Source: Serilophus lunatus (Eukaryota; Chordata; Aves; Passeriformes; Eurylaimidae). From it: 64,000 bases of DNA. The notes beneath the pieces are model-generated. The model searched no databases and was not told where the DNA came from. It saw nothing but the letters and a program-made list of their open reading frames with translations. A program made the translations under genes and the position numbers. The stretch is taken from positions 5,013,241 through 5,077,240 of the forward strand of contig VXBA01000881.1 of the NCBI GenBank assembly GCA_013399895.1, read 5' to 3'. Positions 1 to 10,600 of the stretch are shown here, piece by piece (positions within the stretch are counted from its first letter, which is position 1; each line of letters begins with the position of its first letter).

Positions 1-859
1 ATGTATAGAGTAGGACTATTTCCTTAAAATCTCTCAGCTTTTTTAGGCAGCTGGGGCCAGATTTTTAATCCTTATTCTACAAGCCACAAAAACCCCTCGC
101 TTTCAAATAAAAGCTGAAACACTCTTCTTGTTACAAGGATAAATATCAGGCATCAGATGTCATAATATGACTTGCAATATAATATTTCTTTTTTAATGCG
201 CACTTCATTGTCCCTAAAATGATATAATTATTCCTTTACTTAGGGTTTGGAGGGGTTTTTTTGGCCAGAACTATCACACCAAACATGCAATGTTGTTCTA
301 AGGAATACACAGTTTGCCAAGACATCTAAAATATTGTGTATTCCCTCCATCTGCTTCTGCTAAATAAACTCAGGGCCTTATCTAATATAATGAGTAGATG
401 TTGGCAATAATTGCACAACCATCTGTACCGTGCTCTAAACCTGTTGCAAGCTGGGCTGTGGACATGGAAAACTCAGAATTTATTCCTCTAGGATTGAAAA
501 CAGAAATTGTAACTTCCCCCCTTCTGTTTCTTGGGATAATTTAGCCATCACAGCCCTTGTGCTTGGCGCTTAGGGAACAGTATTTCATGAATGTGATAAA
601 TAAATGCCCTTTTTTCCTCTGTTTTGTACGGATAAAGGTCAAGTTCTGCAGTTGACAAGGTTCAGGGCAGTCCCAGGTGGGTTCTTCCCCAAGACCTTCC
701 AGCACTGCCTACACCCCACCACAAGCCCTGCTGAGGACGAACATCCCAGAGGAGACTTCCCAGAACGTGAAAAGTGCAATTAAAACATCTCTTTTGGCTG
801 CACTCAGCTGCTGGAACCACAACATGCAAGTCAGCAGCACCCAAATCTGCTGGGGAGTT
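1..859. other. Unique AT-rich DNA, no gene seen
   Basis: The first 650 bases are strongly AT-rich, with several short T and A runs and no reading frame of note. From about 660 the composition becomes more mixed. The short ORFs here (116 aa on +, 83 aa on -) overlap each other and have no recognisable domain. I see no repeat family, RNA gene or CpG cluster. Confidence 0.5.
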
Positions 860-985
860 CATAGAATATTGGAATATCCTGAGTTGGGAGGGACCCACAA
901 GGATCAAGTCCAACTTCTGGCCCTACACAGACACCCCAACTATCTCATCTTCTCCCTGAGAGCATTGTCCAAACCTCACCTCAGT
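860..985 (-). mobile_element. CR1: CR1 LINE fragment, 3' end
   Basis: CR1 is the dominant avian non-LTR retrotransposon; most copies are 5'-truncated and noncoding. This copy is read on the minus strand. Its 3' end is the stretch with ATATCCTGAGTTGGGAGGGA, followed by a segment ending GAGAGCATTGTCCAAACCTC, both typical of the avian CR1 subfamily whose plus-strand copies lie at 5.7, 7.8 and 44.1 kb. It is cut off after about 125 bases. Short ORFs crossing it are chance frames. Confidence 0.8.
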
Positions 986-1647
986 TACCTCATCATCCCC
1001 ACTCAAATTGAGCCTGTAGCAATTTAACAGTTCAAACGAAACAAAAACCATTATTTTAAATTTTTTAACTCTTGTTCTTTCTTTGTTTGACTTGAGTGGA
1101 GGGATCACCAGCAGAGCCATCACATCATTCCTCACTGCCAAGCCTGGGGAAAGAGGGGTCCAGTGGCAGTTTGCAGGATCACACCAGAGCAGGCTGCCAG
1201 ATGTGCAGCAAGAGGAGGAGGTTTGACTAAACTTGTACTCTGTAGGACATGACAAAGGGTTTCTAAGACAGCAATAGTTCTGCACTACTTTGCAGGGAGT
1301 CCAAAACACCGAGATCCTTGGATAGAGAATTGGACAAGCAGCAACTTGTTGCCAATGAAATCTGATAAACTTGATGCTCCCAGGAGCACAAGGGGGTGGA
1401 ATTAGGATATTCAGAGAACATTACAAAGCTTCTGTGTGTTTAGAAGCCACATTTAGTGACTGCAGGGATCTCCTCAACACCAACCCAACCCATGATCACA
1501 CTCTGCCTGGCTTTGCTGTGCCAGAATTGCTTTCCTCCTCCTCCACCCCACTCCTTCCTCACATTCCCCATCCCTTATCACCCACCACGGCAGGATAATC
1601 CCCTTCCCAAGGTCAACACAAGCAGTCAGACTTTATTAGTCAGCAAA
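986..1647. other. Unique DNA, no gene seen
   Basis: There is no recognisable repeat or exon. A 128-aa minus-strand frame (923-1309) begins inside the CR1 fragment and has no domain I know. Around 1520-1590 the plus strand is C/T-rich and lacks coding signal. Confidence 0.4.
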
Positions 1648-1695
1648 CACAGAATGGTTCAGGCTGGAAGGGACCACTGGAAGTCATCAAACAAA
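1648..1695 (-). mobile_element. CR1: CR1 3'-terminal fragment
   Basis: About 48 bases starting CACAGAATGGTTCAGGCTGG match the reverse complement of a CR1 3' terminus. The copy is very short. It lies only about 28 bases from an opposite-strand CR1 (1723-1924), forming a head-to-head inverted pair. Confidence 0.65.
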
Positions 1696-1722
1696 ATCTG
1701 AAAGGGCATATTGAGGAGAGAG

Positions 1723-1924
1723 ATCAGGAAGGAATTCTTCCCTGTAAGGGTGGGGAGACATTGGAATAGGTTGCCCAGAGAAGCTGTGGCTTCCCCATCC
1801 CTGGAAGTGTCCAAGGCCAGGCTGGATGGGGCTTGGAGCAACCTGGGATAGTGGAAGGTGTCCCTGCCCATGGAATGGGAATGGGATGAGCTTTATGGTC
1901 CCTCTCAACCTGTAATATTCTATG
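1723..1924 (+). mobile_element. CR1: CR1 LINE fragment, 3' end
   Basis: This plus-strand CR1 3' region runs from ATCAGGAAGGAATTCTTCCC through GTTGCCCAGAGAAGCTGTGG to a terminal AATATTCTATGG. The body is close to the common passerine consensus, with an internal alteration just before the end (1870-1890). Confidence 0.9.
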
Positions 1925-3095
1925 GTCTTGAACACCTCCCTATTGCAGCTGAGTTGCCTGGAGCAACCACCCAGGACTGGAGACTCCAAACCTCCCTGTT
2001 CCAGCCTGTTCCAATGGCTGAAAGGGACAATTCAAGCTGGTCAGTGCAGGCAGGTGGGACCTCAGAGCCCAGAACAATGTCACTGGCACAGGGAAGGGGC
2101 ATGTTTATAACAGGATTGGGGAATGTGCTCCATTTAATTGGCAATTCAGATACCAGAGGCTTGGGCTATTAAGAGCCCTGGAATTGCTGCAGATAAAAGT
2201 CTGGCAGCATTTTCATCAGAAGCTCCACATTTCTGGGCTGTATAACCCAGCCATTAAAAAATACACACTGTGGGCAGAAACCTGCCATCCCAGCTCCCAG
2301 CACAGCAGCAAAGGTTTGTGTTTTCAATTTCCAGATCAGTTCCTTTGGGCAGTTACAGGGTAGAAAAGGAGGCTGCAGTTTTCCAGGCTGCACCTGCATC
2401 AGTCTTGGGTTTTGGAGCTTCTTTTCCTCCCCTTCCCAGGTTTGTCCATGTGCTGCAGCCACCCCCAGACAGCAGCATCCAGCAGAGATGTTTGTTGTGC
2501 TGCTGGATTTGCTGCAGCAAGTTTTCCTCATAACACAAACATCTGAATTATGGAGCAAGAGAGGGAGATCCGTGGGGAATTTCTTACCCAGCTGCAGGAG
2601 AGGAGCATCCCATGGTCCACAGCAGCTTCCTGACACAGGAGAGTATTGCACTGAGGACTTTGGGATTTCAGCCAACAGCATCAGATGCTTTTGGTTGATG
2701 CAGCCTATTGCTGTGAAATGGTCCAGAAAACCCCCCCAGCTTTTCAGCAGCAGAGTTAAGTGATTTGTTAGAAGCTAAATCATCCCAAACTTACCTCTAC
2801 AGCCAAGGGAGGAAAGCACAAGCAGAGAAAAAGAAACCCAAAGCAGCACTGCCAATCTCCGGTGTCCTAAATACAGGGTCAGGTTCGGGAAGGAGAAGGT
2901 TTAAGACCTGAGGAGTTTAATCATCAGTGAACAAGACAAGTCCATGCTGCTGCTTTCTCTTTATAATATACCTGTCTTGCTTAAACTGTGATTTTTAGGA
3001 AGGAGATGCTTCATATTTAGGTCTAAATCTAAGGGGGCTGGTAGCACCCAGCTCCAGTGTCTGCCCATTCAGTTCCTCTCCAGGCCATGACACCC
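1925..3095. other. Unique DNA, no gene seen
   Basis: A 170-aa minus-strand frame (2169-2681) is the largest here. It is cysteine-rich and low in complexity, overlaps plus-strand frames of similar size, and resembles no family I know. I regard it as chance. No repeats were recognised before the LTR at 3096. Confidence 0.4.
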
Positions 3096-3660
3096 TGTCC
3101 TGGGTCTGTGTGGCCAGGATTTGGTGGCAGGGGAACTACAGGGGGGGTTCTTTGAGAAGATGCTGGACTTGTGGCCTGTGACTGCAGCACTTCTCTGTGG
3201 AGAAGTGACCCATGTGGCAGCAGTGTGTGAAGGACAGTTGCCTGTGGGATGGACTCACTCTGGAGAAATCCATGAAGGATTGTCTCGTGTGGGAGAGGAA
3301 GGATCCTCTCTCTGAGCAGCAGCAGAAACAACATCTGATCATAACCCCAATCCCATTTCCCTGCACCGCTGGAGAGGAGGGAGAACTTGAAAGGAGGGGG
3401 GTGGGTGGGGAGGGAAGGTGTCCTTAAGATTTCTTTTGCTTCACGTTCTCAAGCCCTGATTCTGTTAGTAATAAATTTGGTTAATATCTCAATTTGAGTC
3501 TGTTTTGTCCATGATGGTGATGGGTGAGGGATCTCTCATGGTCCTTATCTCAAACCCTGAACACTTCCATAGGTTTTCTCTCCTCTGTCCAATTGCAGAG
3601 GGAAGTGAGAGAGGGGCTTTAGTGGGTACTTGGCAGCCAGTCATGGTCAAACCACTGCAC
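3096..3660 (+). mobile_element. Solo LTR of avian endogenous retrovirus
   Basis: The stretch starts TGTCCTGGGTCTGTGTGGCC and ends near AAACCACTGCA, so it has the TG...CA ends of an LTR and is about 565 bases long. The interior agrees with an LTR family common in bird genomes: a G-rich segment before 3420, a polyadenylation signal AATAAA at 3470-3475, then a segment with GTCCTTATCTCAAACCCTGA and a G/A-rich stretch before the 3' end. The signal and order place it on the plus strand. No gag, pol or env sequence flanks it and I see no second LTR, so it looks like a recombination remnant. The class (ERVL-type rather than ERVK) is from memory and not firm. I could not find a clean target-site duplication. 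Confidence 0.7.
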
Positions 3661-3737
3661 ACACATCCCTAAATAAACTCCCCAAATCAGTGCTCTCTGA
3701 GCAGATTAAAGCCAAGATAAAGGCAGCTCTGGGGCTG

Positions 3738-4102
3738 CAGCGGCCCGTGCCAGGGACTTTTCCAGCCTCTCGCCATTACGTTAATTGGGAATTTGCAGAG
3801 CAGACCATCGTCTAGACGGCTTGAGCTCGGAGCAGGGGCGGTGCGGGAGGACCCGCCGTGGTTTCCAGAGTAAGCGGTTCTGACATTTGCTTAGTCACCG
3901 CCTTCCCCCCAGGCGGGGATCCTGAGCCATCCCTTCCTCCCGTAGCCTGGAAACGGCAGGAGGAGGCAGCTCCAGGTGTGTACGTGGCAGCTCCAGGCGT
4001 GGGCAAATGGCACTGGGGGAACTGGGCTTTGTCCCCCCCGTGTCACCCCCCAGATCATCTTCCCACAGCACGGAGGGGACAATTTCATCTGGTAATTCCC
4101 GA
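3738..4102. promoter_or_regulatory. CpG-dense patch (possible small CpG island)
   Basis: I count about 21 CpG dinucleotides in about 365 bases at roughly 60% G+C. By eye this is an observed/expected ratio near 0.6, whereas most of the window is CpG-poor. The densest part is 3799-3870. It begins about 80 bases after the LTR end. It could be an orphan CpG island, an unmethylated enhancer, or the 5' edge of an unrecognised transcript. Short ORFs on both strands (95 and 99 aa) reflect GC content and have no known domain. Confidence 0.5.
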
Positions 4103-4437
4103 GGCTGGGGACTGGGAAGCTGGGGGAGGGTTGGGGATGGAATGAACCCACAGCACGGCAGGCTGGGGAGACATCAGTGATGAGAAACACCTAAAAAAGT
4201 TCAAATCCTCCTTTCCAGAGTGCCCCAGCTTGTTCTGGGGCCTTCAGCAACTAGTACTTTATTCCTGTCTGGATTCTGCCTTCCTCAGCTTCCATAGCTC
4301 AGCTCAGACACATCTGCAGCTCTCAGACCCCAACACAAGGCAAGGGCATCGTGGCAAGTTCAGAGAAACAGCACAATAAGACACCAACCAAAACCTCTGC
4401 ACTGTGTCACTCTGACACTGAGCTGCCCTGAAAAAAT
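4103..4437. other. Unique DNA, no gene seen
   Basis: This is ordinary mixed-composition DNA between the CpG patch and a CR1. No repeat or exon was recognised. Confidence 0.4.
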
Positions 4438-4655
4438 GCAAATAGAATCCCAGACCGATTTGGGTCGGAAGAGACATGAAAGCCTGTCTTGTTCCACCCC
4501 CTGCCCTGGGCAGGGACACCTCCCACTATCCCAGGCGGCTCCAACCTGGCCTTGGACATTTCTGGGGATGGGGCAGCCACAGCTTCTCTGGGCACCCTGT
4601 GCCAGGGCCTCCCCACCCTCACAGGGAAGGATTTTTTCCCTATATCTTGCCTAAG
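4438..4655 (-). mobile_element. CR1: CR1 LINE fragment
   Basis: This is a minus-strand CR1. Its 3' end is at the low-coordinate side (GATTTGGGTCGGAAGAGACA), followed by CAGGGACACCTCCCACTATC and CAGCTTCTCTGGGCACCCTG, ending 5'-truncated after the GGGAAGGATTTTTTCCC segment. Overlapping short ORFs on both strands come from this repeat. Confidence 0.92.
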
Positions 4656-4671
4656 TTTCTCCTCTTTCATA

Positions 4672-4757
4672 AAACGGTTTGGGTCTGAAGGGATCTTAAG
4701 GCTCATCTCATCCCAACTCCCTGTCATGGGCAAGGACACCTTCCCCTACAGCAAATT
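4672..4757 (-). mobile_element. CR1: CR1 3'-terminal fragment
   Basis: This is a second, shorter minus-strand CR1 terminus (GGTTTGGGTCTGAAGGGATC ... GTCATGGGCAAGGACACCTT), about 17 bases from the previous copy and in the same orientation. It is a separate insertion, because the 3' end motif is repeated. Confidence 0.85.
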
Positions 4758-5672
4758 CCTCAGATAAGTGGCATCTCCATGGAAATAACTCCAGCAAACA
4801 AGTGTTGCTAATACTTAGAAAAAGCACTCAGCACCGAAGGTTTTTGTGCTGGAGAAAGCCTTTTTCCCACCAAAAATATTTGTTTTCAGGGAAACATGAA
4901 TTTCAGTTTCCCAGTGGGAAATAACAAAACATTTTGGTTTCGCTTTGACTTCAAATATGACTTCAGATTTTCTTTTTATTTGCTTGCTTTTACCACTGCA
5001 ACGATACTGAAAGGCTGGCTGAAAGCAGGCACTTCTACATCAAATCAGGCTGAAACCTCCCAGGGGGAAACTCTACCTTGTGAAACAAAAATTTTGGAAA
5101 CAGGGTTTTTAATCTCATTAGGGAAAAATGAGGATTTCTGGATGGCCAGCCTTTAAACCTGGAGGGAGATATCCCTCATCTTGAGGTAGCTCATACCCTC
5201 TTCCCATTGGGATACGATGTGGGATCCAAGGATTTGAGATGGAGAGAGTTTGGCTGCATTTCTCCCACAGTTAGTTCACCTTCAGAGCCGAGAGGGCTTC
5301 AGGAGAGCTGGGGACAGCAGATCCTCCTGTGTCCACAGTGCTGGTGCACAGCCAACAATCCCAGCTCCAGGAATGTTGGCTCAGGGAATCCCACTCACCC
5401 CTTCAGCTGCTGACAGCTCAGATGACTGATGGCACTTTGATATTTATACAAGTGCTGCTTGTCACAGCAATCTTGGGCAGATCCTACTTTTGGCAGGCAA
5501 GGAAACTCCTTCAGTTCCTTACAACTCCTGGAGAAGCAATGGATTTATGTTAGCTCTTTGTTGTTGTATTCGTCAGTAGCCTGACAAGGTGTGGAGGGGA
5601 GGAAAGCTCAGCCAGACACAAACAGGCTGCTGAGAAGGAGCAGAGGGTAAAGGTGGAGTTGGAACCTCCAAA
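4758..5672. other. Unique DNA, no gene seen
   Basis: The block is AT-rich up to about 5100 and mixed after that. The 86-aa frame at 4896-5156 and the 68- and 74-aa frames after it have no recognisable features. No repeats were identified until the CR1 that follows. Confidence 0.4.
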
Positions 5673-6041
5673 TCCTGGAGGAGACTGAGGGGAGATCTCA
5701 TTGCAGGGACAACTCCCTGGGCAGGGGCAGAGGAGGGGCAGGGACTGAGCTCTGCTCTGGGGGGACCAGGGCCAGGAGCCCAGGGAATGGGCTGGAGTTG
5801 TGTCAGGGCAGGGTCAGGGGGGAGCTCAGGCCAAGGCTCTCCTTTGCCCAGAGGGGGGTTGGGCACTGCCCAGGCTCCCCAGGGCAGTGGGCACAGCCCC
5901 AAGGCTGCCAGAGCTGCAGGAGGGTTGGGATGATCCTGTGGGGCACAGGGGGGACTCTTGGGGATGGGGCTGTGCAGGGCCAGGGGTTGGATGGATGGTC
6001 CTTGGGGGTCCCTTCCAGCTCAGCACATTCTGGGATTCTGT
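5673..6041 (+). mobile_element. CR1: Young CR1 copy A
   Basis: This CR1 begins in the GGAGACTGAGGGGAGATCTC segment and ends at the tail ATTCTGGGATTCTGT. It shares unusual variants with the copies at 7812 and 44119, including GATCCTGTGGGGCACAGGGG where the related copies at 39.6 and 49.5 kb differ. Its last 80 bases are identical to those of the 44-kb copy. It extends about 50 bases or more further 5' than the other two. The 189-aa ORF starting at 5798 is a noncoding read-through of this repeat. Confidence 0.93.
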
Positions 6042-7811
6042 GGCTTCAGATTCACTTCAAATACATTTCTGAAATCAAGGAGGAGGTGGGCAGTGAATCA
6101 ATGCTGGGGCCAAGCAGGATCCACCTCAGAAGGACCAAACTTGGCAAGACACATCCTGCTCCTGCAGGACAGGCCCTGGGCTGTGCAGGACACGGATCTC
6201 CAGCAAAGCTTCCAACAAATGAGGAAAGACAGGCTATGGGAGGGATAGAAAAGGAGGGGAGCAGAGAGAGAGGCTGGAGGATGCCAAACAACATCAATTA
6301 CATGGCTTTGCCAAGAGCACAGGATGGAACTGGAGTGATAAACTTTACACCTGGCTTCGGTAGATGACAGAATTTACAGGCTGGAGTAGAGTCAGGAATT
6401 GCCATTTATCTCAGCCCCTGCTCTTCTTAAGAAAAAAAAAAAAAAAGAGTATTTCAGCCTGGAAGTTCCCCAGATCCACCATGGAGTTGCTCAGATGGAA
6501 TCAGCAGTCTCTGAGGGACACAGGTACACCCTTCCATTTAAGCCTCTTGCTTTAGAAAGTAGGGCAGAGCCTTGCTTGGGTAGATCTGCTCACTGTTGGA
6601 GATGTTTTTCCCTGTGGTTGGAGCACAGAGGTTCAGTCTGAACACACCTCCTGCAGCTCTTGCAAAGCCCAGACCAGTCAGGGCTTGGTTCCTGCTCCCG
6701 TTGCAGCTATTTCCCGGCCATGGGTCACCAGTCAGTGTTGTCCCACTGCACCCAATGCAGCCTCACTCCACAGATGATGCTCAGTGCAGGTGTATCCTGA
6801 AAGTTGCTGTCCCCACCCTCAGCACCTACCCCTGAGCCAGCAACTCATCCTCACATCCTGTTCTTCCAGCTTAAACCACAGCAAAAGGACCTGCCAGGAT
6901 TGGTGTCCTCCCATCCCCGACATCTGGATTCTGACGACAAGACTCTACCAAACACCAAGCTGGTGAACTCAAAATGAGGGGAAAGCTGAGGCCACCAAAT
7001 TCATTACACCAGTGATTGACCCAGAGCAAGGTTTTTAAGTTCTTCACACAGAGATGAGAGGCTGGACCTGCACATGCAGCCACATCAACCCCTGCAAGTC
7101 ACAGAGAAGTACAAGAGTTAAACTTGCACCATTTCCCTTTCCCTGACCCAGTTGCAGGAAGGTTTTTTTTTCCTTTTCCATTTTCCTCTCACTACTGTTT
7201 TCGCCCTTGTTACACAAATGAGGCAGCAGAATTTTAATGCCCTTTATGTTCTGCAAAAGATTCCAGCAAACGGTACCACTCTGACCTTTTCAGCTCCGTA
7301 ATTCCATCCGCCCCTCTTCCCTGCCCAGGGAGAGCAGGGTGAAGGGACAGATGGGAAGAGAACCATGTTTTTCGAACACTCATGGAGCTTTCCTGGTAGG
7401 ACCAAGGAGCTGCGTCCCACATCATCAGCCCTTTGTAGGGATCAGCCAAGGGGTGTTTGCAAGAGGCTGGCACAGTCCCTGCCACAAATCCCTGATGGGA
7501 TGGAACCAGGGTGGGGACGAGGGGGGCACAGAGCCCCAGGAAGGTCCCAGGGATGTAGTTTTGCATTTCAAAAGCCTGAGGAAGAAAGCAATGGAAAACT
7601 CTTTGTGTTGCTGAAGAAGAGAAGGCTGTCAGCTCTTCCTGCAGCACAAGATTCGCTCGGTCTCTCCAGCTGGAAAATGGAGATGCAATGAAGCCCTGAG
7701 CCTTACACAGCACTACAGATCAGTCAAGACCCCTGAAGTCTAAGCCAGGTTTGTCCCCTGCATGGAATGGGAAAAGGGAGCTCTGCCTTCTGCTCTGCTC
7801 CTCTAACCCAG
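6042..7811. other. Unique DNA with a short A run, no gene seen
   Basis: A 15-base A run lies at 6432-6446. A 159-aa minus-strand frame (7234-7713) has no domain, and plus-strand frames of 91 and 108 aa overlap it. I found no splice-bounded exon or repeat family. Confidence 0.4.
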
Positions 7812-8124
7812 GGGGAGGGGCAGGGACTGAGCTCTGCTCTGGGGGGACCAGGGCCAGGAGCCCAGGGAATGGGCTGGAGTTGTGTCAGGGCAGGGGCAGG
7901 GGGGAGCTCAGGCCAAGGCTCTTCTTTGCCCAGAGGGGGGTTGGGCACTGCCCAGGCTCCCCAGGGCAGTGGGCACAGCCCCAAGGCTGCCAGAGCTGCA
8001 GGAGGGTTGGGATGATCCTGTGGGGCACAGGGGGGACTCTTGGGGATGGGCCTGTGCAGGACCAGGGCTTGGACTCAATGGTCCTGGTGGGTCCCTCCCA
8101 ACTCAGCATATTCTGGGATTCTGT
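7812..8124 (+). mobile_element. CR1: Young CR1 copy B
   Basis: This copy is nearly identical to copies A and C over its 5' two-thirds, starting at GGAGGGGCAGGGACTGAGCT. It differs near the 3' end (TGGTCCTGGTGGGTCCCTCC), where it is closer to the older family consensus. It ends in the same ATTCTGGGATTCTGT tail, with different DNA immediately after, as expected for an independent insertion. The 222-aa plus-strand ORF (7751-8419) crosses it and is not a gene. Confidence 0.93.
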
Positions 8125-8980
8125 GCTCCCTCCCCACCCAAGCAGGTACTTGCTATCCTTTCCCTGCACCTTGGCAGGGACAGAAGGGATGGCTCCAACA
8201 GCAGGGACATGCAACAGCCTCCATGGGGAACTCCTTACACAAGACCAGCCCTTCCCTGTGCTTCTGCTCCAGAGCACAATTCTCATGGGACAGGATCACC
8301 TCCAAACACCATCTCACTCACTGGCTGCTGCATCTCCCTCCAAGCTGCTTAAACAGCACAAAGGGGCTCTGCCACTGCTCCTTCTTCTTCCAAAGTCATC
8401 CTCTTTCCCAAAGGTTTAACCTGAAATCCCCGCTAAGCAACTCCTCCTGTCAGTGAGGTGAAAACAGCTCTAGCTGTCGCTGGTGGATTTTAATCTTTGC
8501 TGTTGTTGTACAGAAGAACATGGACTGAGATGAAAGGCTCACCAGCCCAGCCATAATTATATTAGAAAGGTAATTATCTCTTCTTCCACCTGACTTTGTG
8601 CTTTCTTAATATAATGAAGTTTCCAGCCAATGTTTGCAGTGATAGGATCAGCCACCACAGGATCACTAGGAAACCTGAAATTGTCTGTTGAGATGTGAGA
8701 GCCAACAGAGCCAGGCTGAGGAAGAGAAGAAAGGGGCAGGGAAGCCCTGAGAGGAGGGGAAATCAGCTCCTGGCAGCTGCTGGTGCCTGTGTGCCAACAA
8801 AGAGCTGGTCCTGAGGCACCTTCAGGCTTTGGGAGCCCCAAGCCACAGCAGCAAGTTCTCAAATGCACATTTGTTTCAAGGAACCTGGATGATCCTGACC
8901 TTCTGAGCTGTTTCCAAACCATCCGGATGTTGTAACTTTTTGATGCTATTGAATAATGCAGTAAGGAGGGTGTCATCCCA
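8125..8980. other. Unique DNA, no gene seen
   Basis: The 231-aa minus-strand ORF (8557-9252) is largely the antisense of the next CR1 plus its flank. The unique part has no known motif. No other features were recognised. Confidence 0.4.
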
Positions 8981-9320
8981 TCAGAGAATCCTAGAAGGGC
9001 TTGGGTAGAAGGGACATGAAATTCATCTTGTTCCACTCCCTGCCATGGGCAGGGACACCTCCCACTATCCCAGGTTGCTCCAACCTGGCCTTGGGCACTC
9101 CCAGGGATGGGGCAGGCACAGCTTCTCTGGGCAACCTGTGCCAGGGCCTCCCCACCCTCACAGCCAACAATTCCTTCCCAATATCCCATCTCTCCTTCCC
9201 TCTGGCAGTGGAAAGCCATTCCCTGTGTCCTGTCTCTCCATCCCTTGTCCAAATTCCCTCTCCAGCTCTCTTGGAGCCCCTTTAGGCTCTGGAAGGGGCT
9301 CTAAGGTCTCCTCAGAGCCC
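8981..9320 (-). mobile_element. CR1: CR1 LINE fragment
   Basis: This minus-strand copy runs about 340 bases from the 3' end (GGGCTTGGGTAGAAGGGACA) through CAGGGACACCTCCCACTATC to a segment with AAATTCCCTCTCCAGCTCTC and GGAAGGGGCTCTAAGGTCTC. The divergence is low, so it is a fairly recent insertion. Confidence 0.93.
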
Positions 9321-10456
9321 TAGCTCCCACTTCAAGGATGGATTTTTTCCATCACAATACCCAGCCTCTCTGTAGGGTACAAGGTCAGCAAATCCTCCCC
9401 CCAGCTCAGCTTGAGTTCCCCTGCAGCTCAGAGAACTGACTCATCCATGGGCTTTCATCTCCTCCCTGGGCTGGGGTGATGAAGTCAAATGGCACTTCCC
9501 AAATTCAGGCTGCCCTGCGCCGCCTTTGCCAGTCAATAAATCCCTCCCACCTTCCCCCCGTGGTGTTCAGAGCAGCTCTGAAGAGATCAGGCCAAAGCAC
9601 TTGTGGAAACGACCCCTCTCATGTGGCACAGCTTGCTTTGAAACGTGAGCCTACTTTAACCTGCTTTGACTTATTTATTTCAACAGGAAAGAGGGGACAA
9701 AACCCTCCCTGGCCAGCCTGTGTCAGCAATGGGGGGCAGGAAAGCTCTGGCAGGAGTAGCTTTATAATCAGTTTTCCCCTGTTGTTCCCTTCTCCCCCTG
9801 CTAAAAAAGCCACTGAAGATGAGCCACGTTTGCAGTCGTGCTGCTCTGGGACTCTCAGAGGTTGGATGGGCTGAGGTTCCACATTCCCCTCGGACACGAG
9901 AGCTGTGAGCACAGGGAGAGCAAGGCAGCACCTTGACCAAGAGGAATTCTGTGCCAAGGGATCTCTTTTTATTTACCTGAAGCCTTTCACCCCACCCATG
10001 AATCTGCTGCTTCAATCTTCCAGCCTATAAACACACCCTTCCTATGCCCTTAATGTACCAACAGCAGCTCCCAAATTCCTCACAGCTCCCCCAGTGCCTT
10101 CACACCCTGCGCTTCTCCAGCTGACCCTCGTGTGACATTATCCCCCAAAACCAGTCATGGCCACAAAAACAGCCATCACATCCCTGTCCACACACCATAG
10201 AATACAAGCCTTTCTTTCCACACACCCAGCTGTTCCCAGCTTGCTCCACATCAGGGATCTCCACTCCATCCTTTAATCCTGAAATCAGAACCTGCCATTT
10301 GTACAGTGCTCCGACATCACCTTCTCCCAGGCTGGGATCAATAAGCTGAGCCTAATTTCTGTTTCTTACTGAGATTAATCCCTGATAACCAGAACCTGTG
10401 GTGAGTACCAGTGACAACCAAAAAATAATAACTTAATCCAGCATAAACCTCCAAAG
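9321..10456. other. Unique DNA, no gene seen
   Basis: A 132-aa plus frame (9476-9874) overlaps minus frames of 112 and 111 aa. None has a recognisable motif, and open frames on both strands argue against coding. No repeats were seen. Confidence 0.4.
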
Positions 10457-10600
10457 ATAGAATCACAGAATCATTTAGGTTGGGAAATATCCCCAATATT
10501 GATTCCAGCTGTTGGCAGAGGATGAGATCTGTGCCATCCCTGAGCAACATGTATTGATATCTCCCATCCATAGATGATCCCAGCTCCAGTGTCCCAGATC
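10457..10600 (-). mobile_element. CR1: Old CR1 fragment
   Basis: The first 40 bases (GAATCACAGAATCATTTAGG) are the classic reverse-complement CR1 3' terminus. The next hundred bases follow the family only loosely, so the far boundary is uncertain. The divergence suggests an old copy. Confidence 0.7.

Noticed and set aside
239..262. Telomere-like TTAGGG motif
   Set aside because: A single occurrence without tandem repetition.
2169..2681. 170-aa minus-strand ORF
   Set aside because: It has low-complexity, cysteine-rich composition, overlapping plus-strand frames, and no domain.
7751..8419. 222-aa ORF, and similar ORFs at 5798-6367 and 44148-44480, as a protein family
   Set aside because: The shared peptides arise from the three near-identical CR1 copies, not from homologous genes.
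8557..9252. 231-aa minus-strand ORF
   Set aside because: Its N-terminal part is CR1 read along the element's sense strand, and the rest has no recognisable motif.
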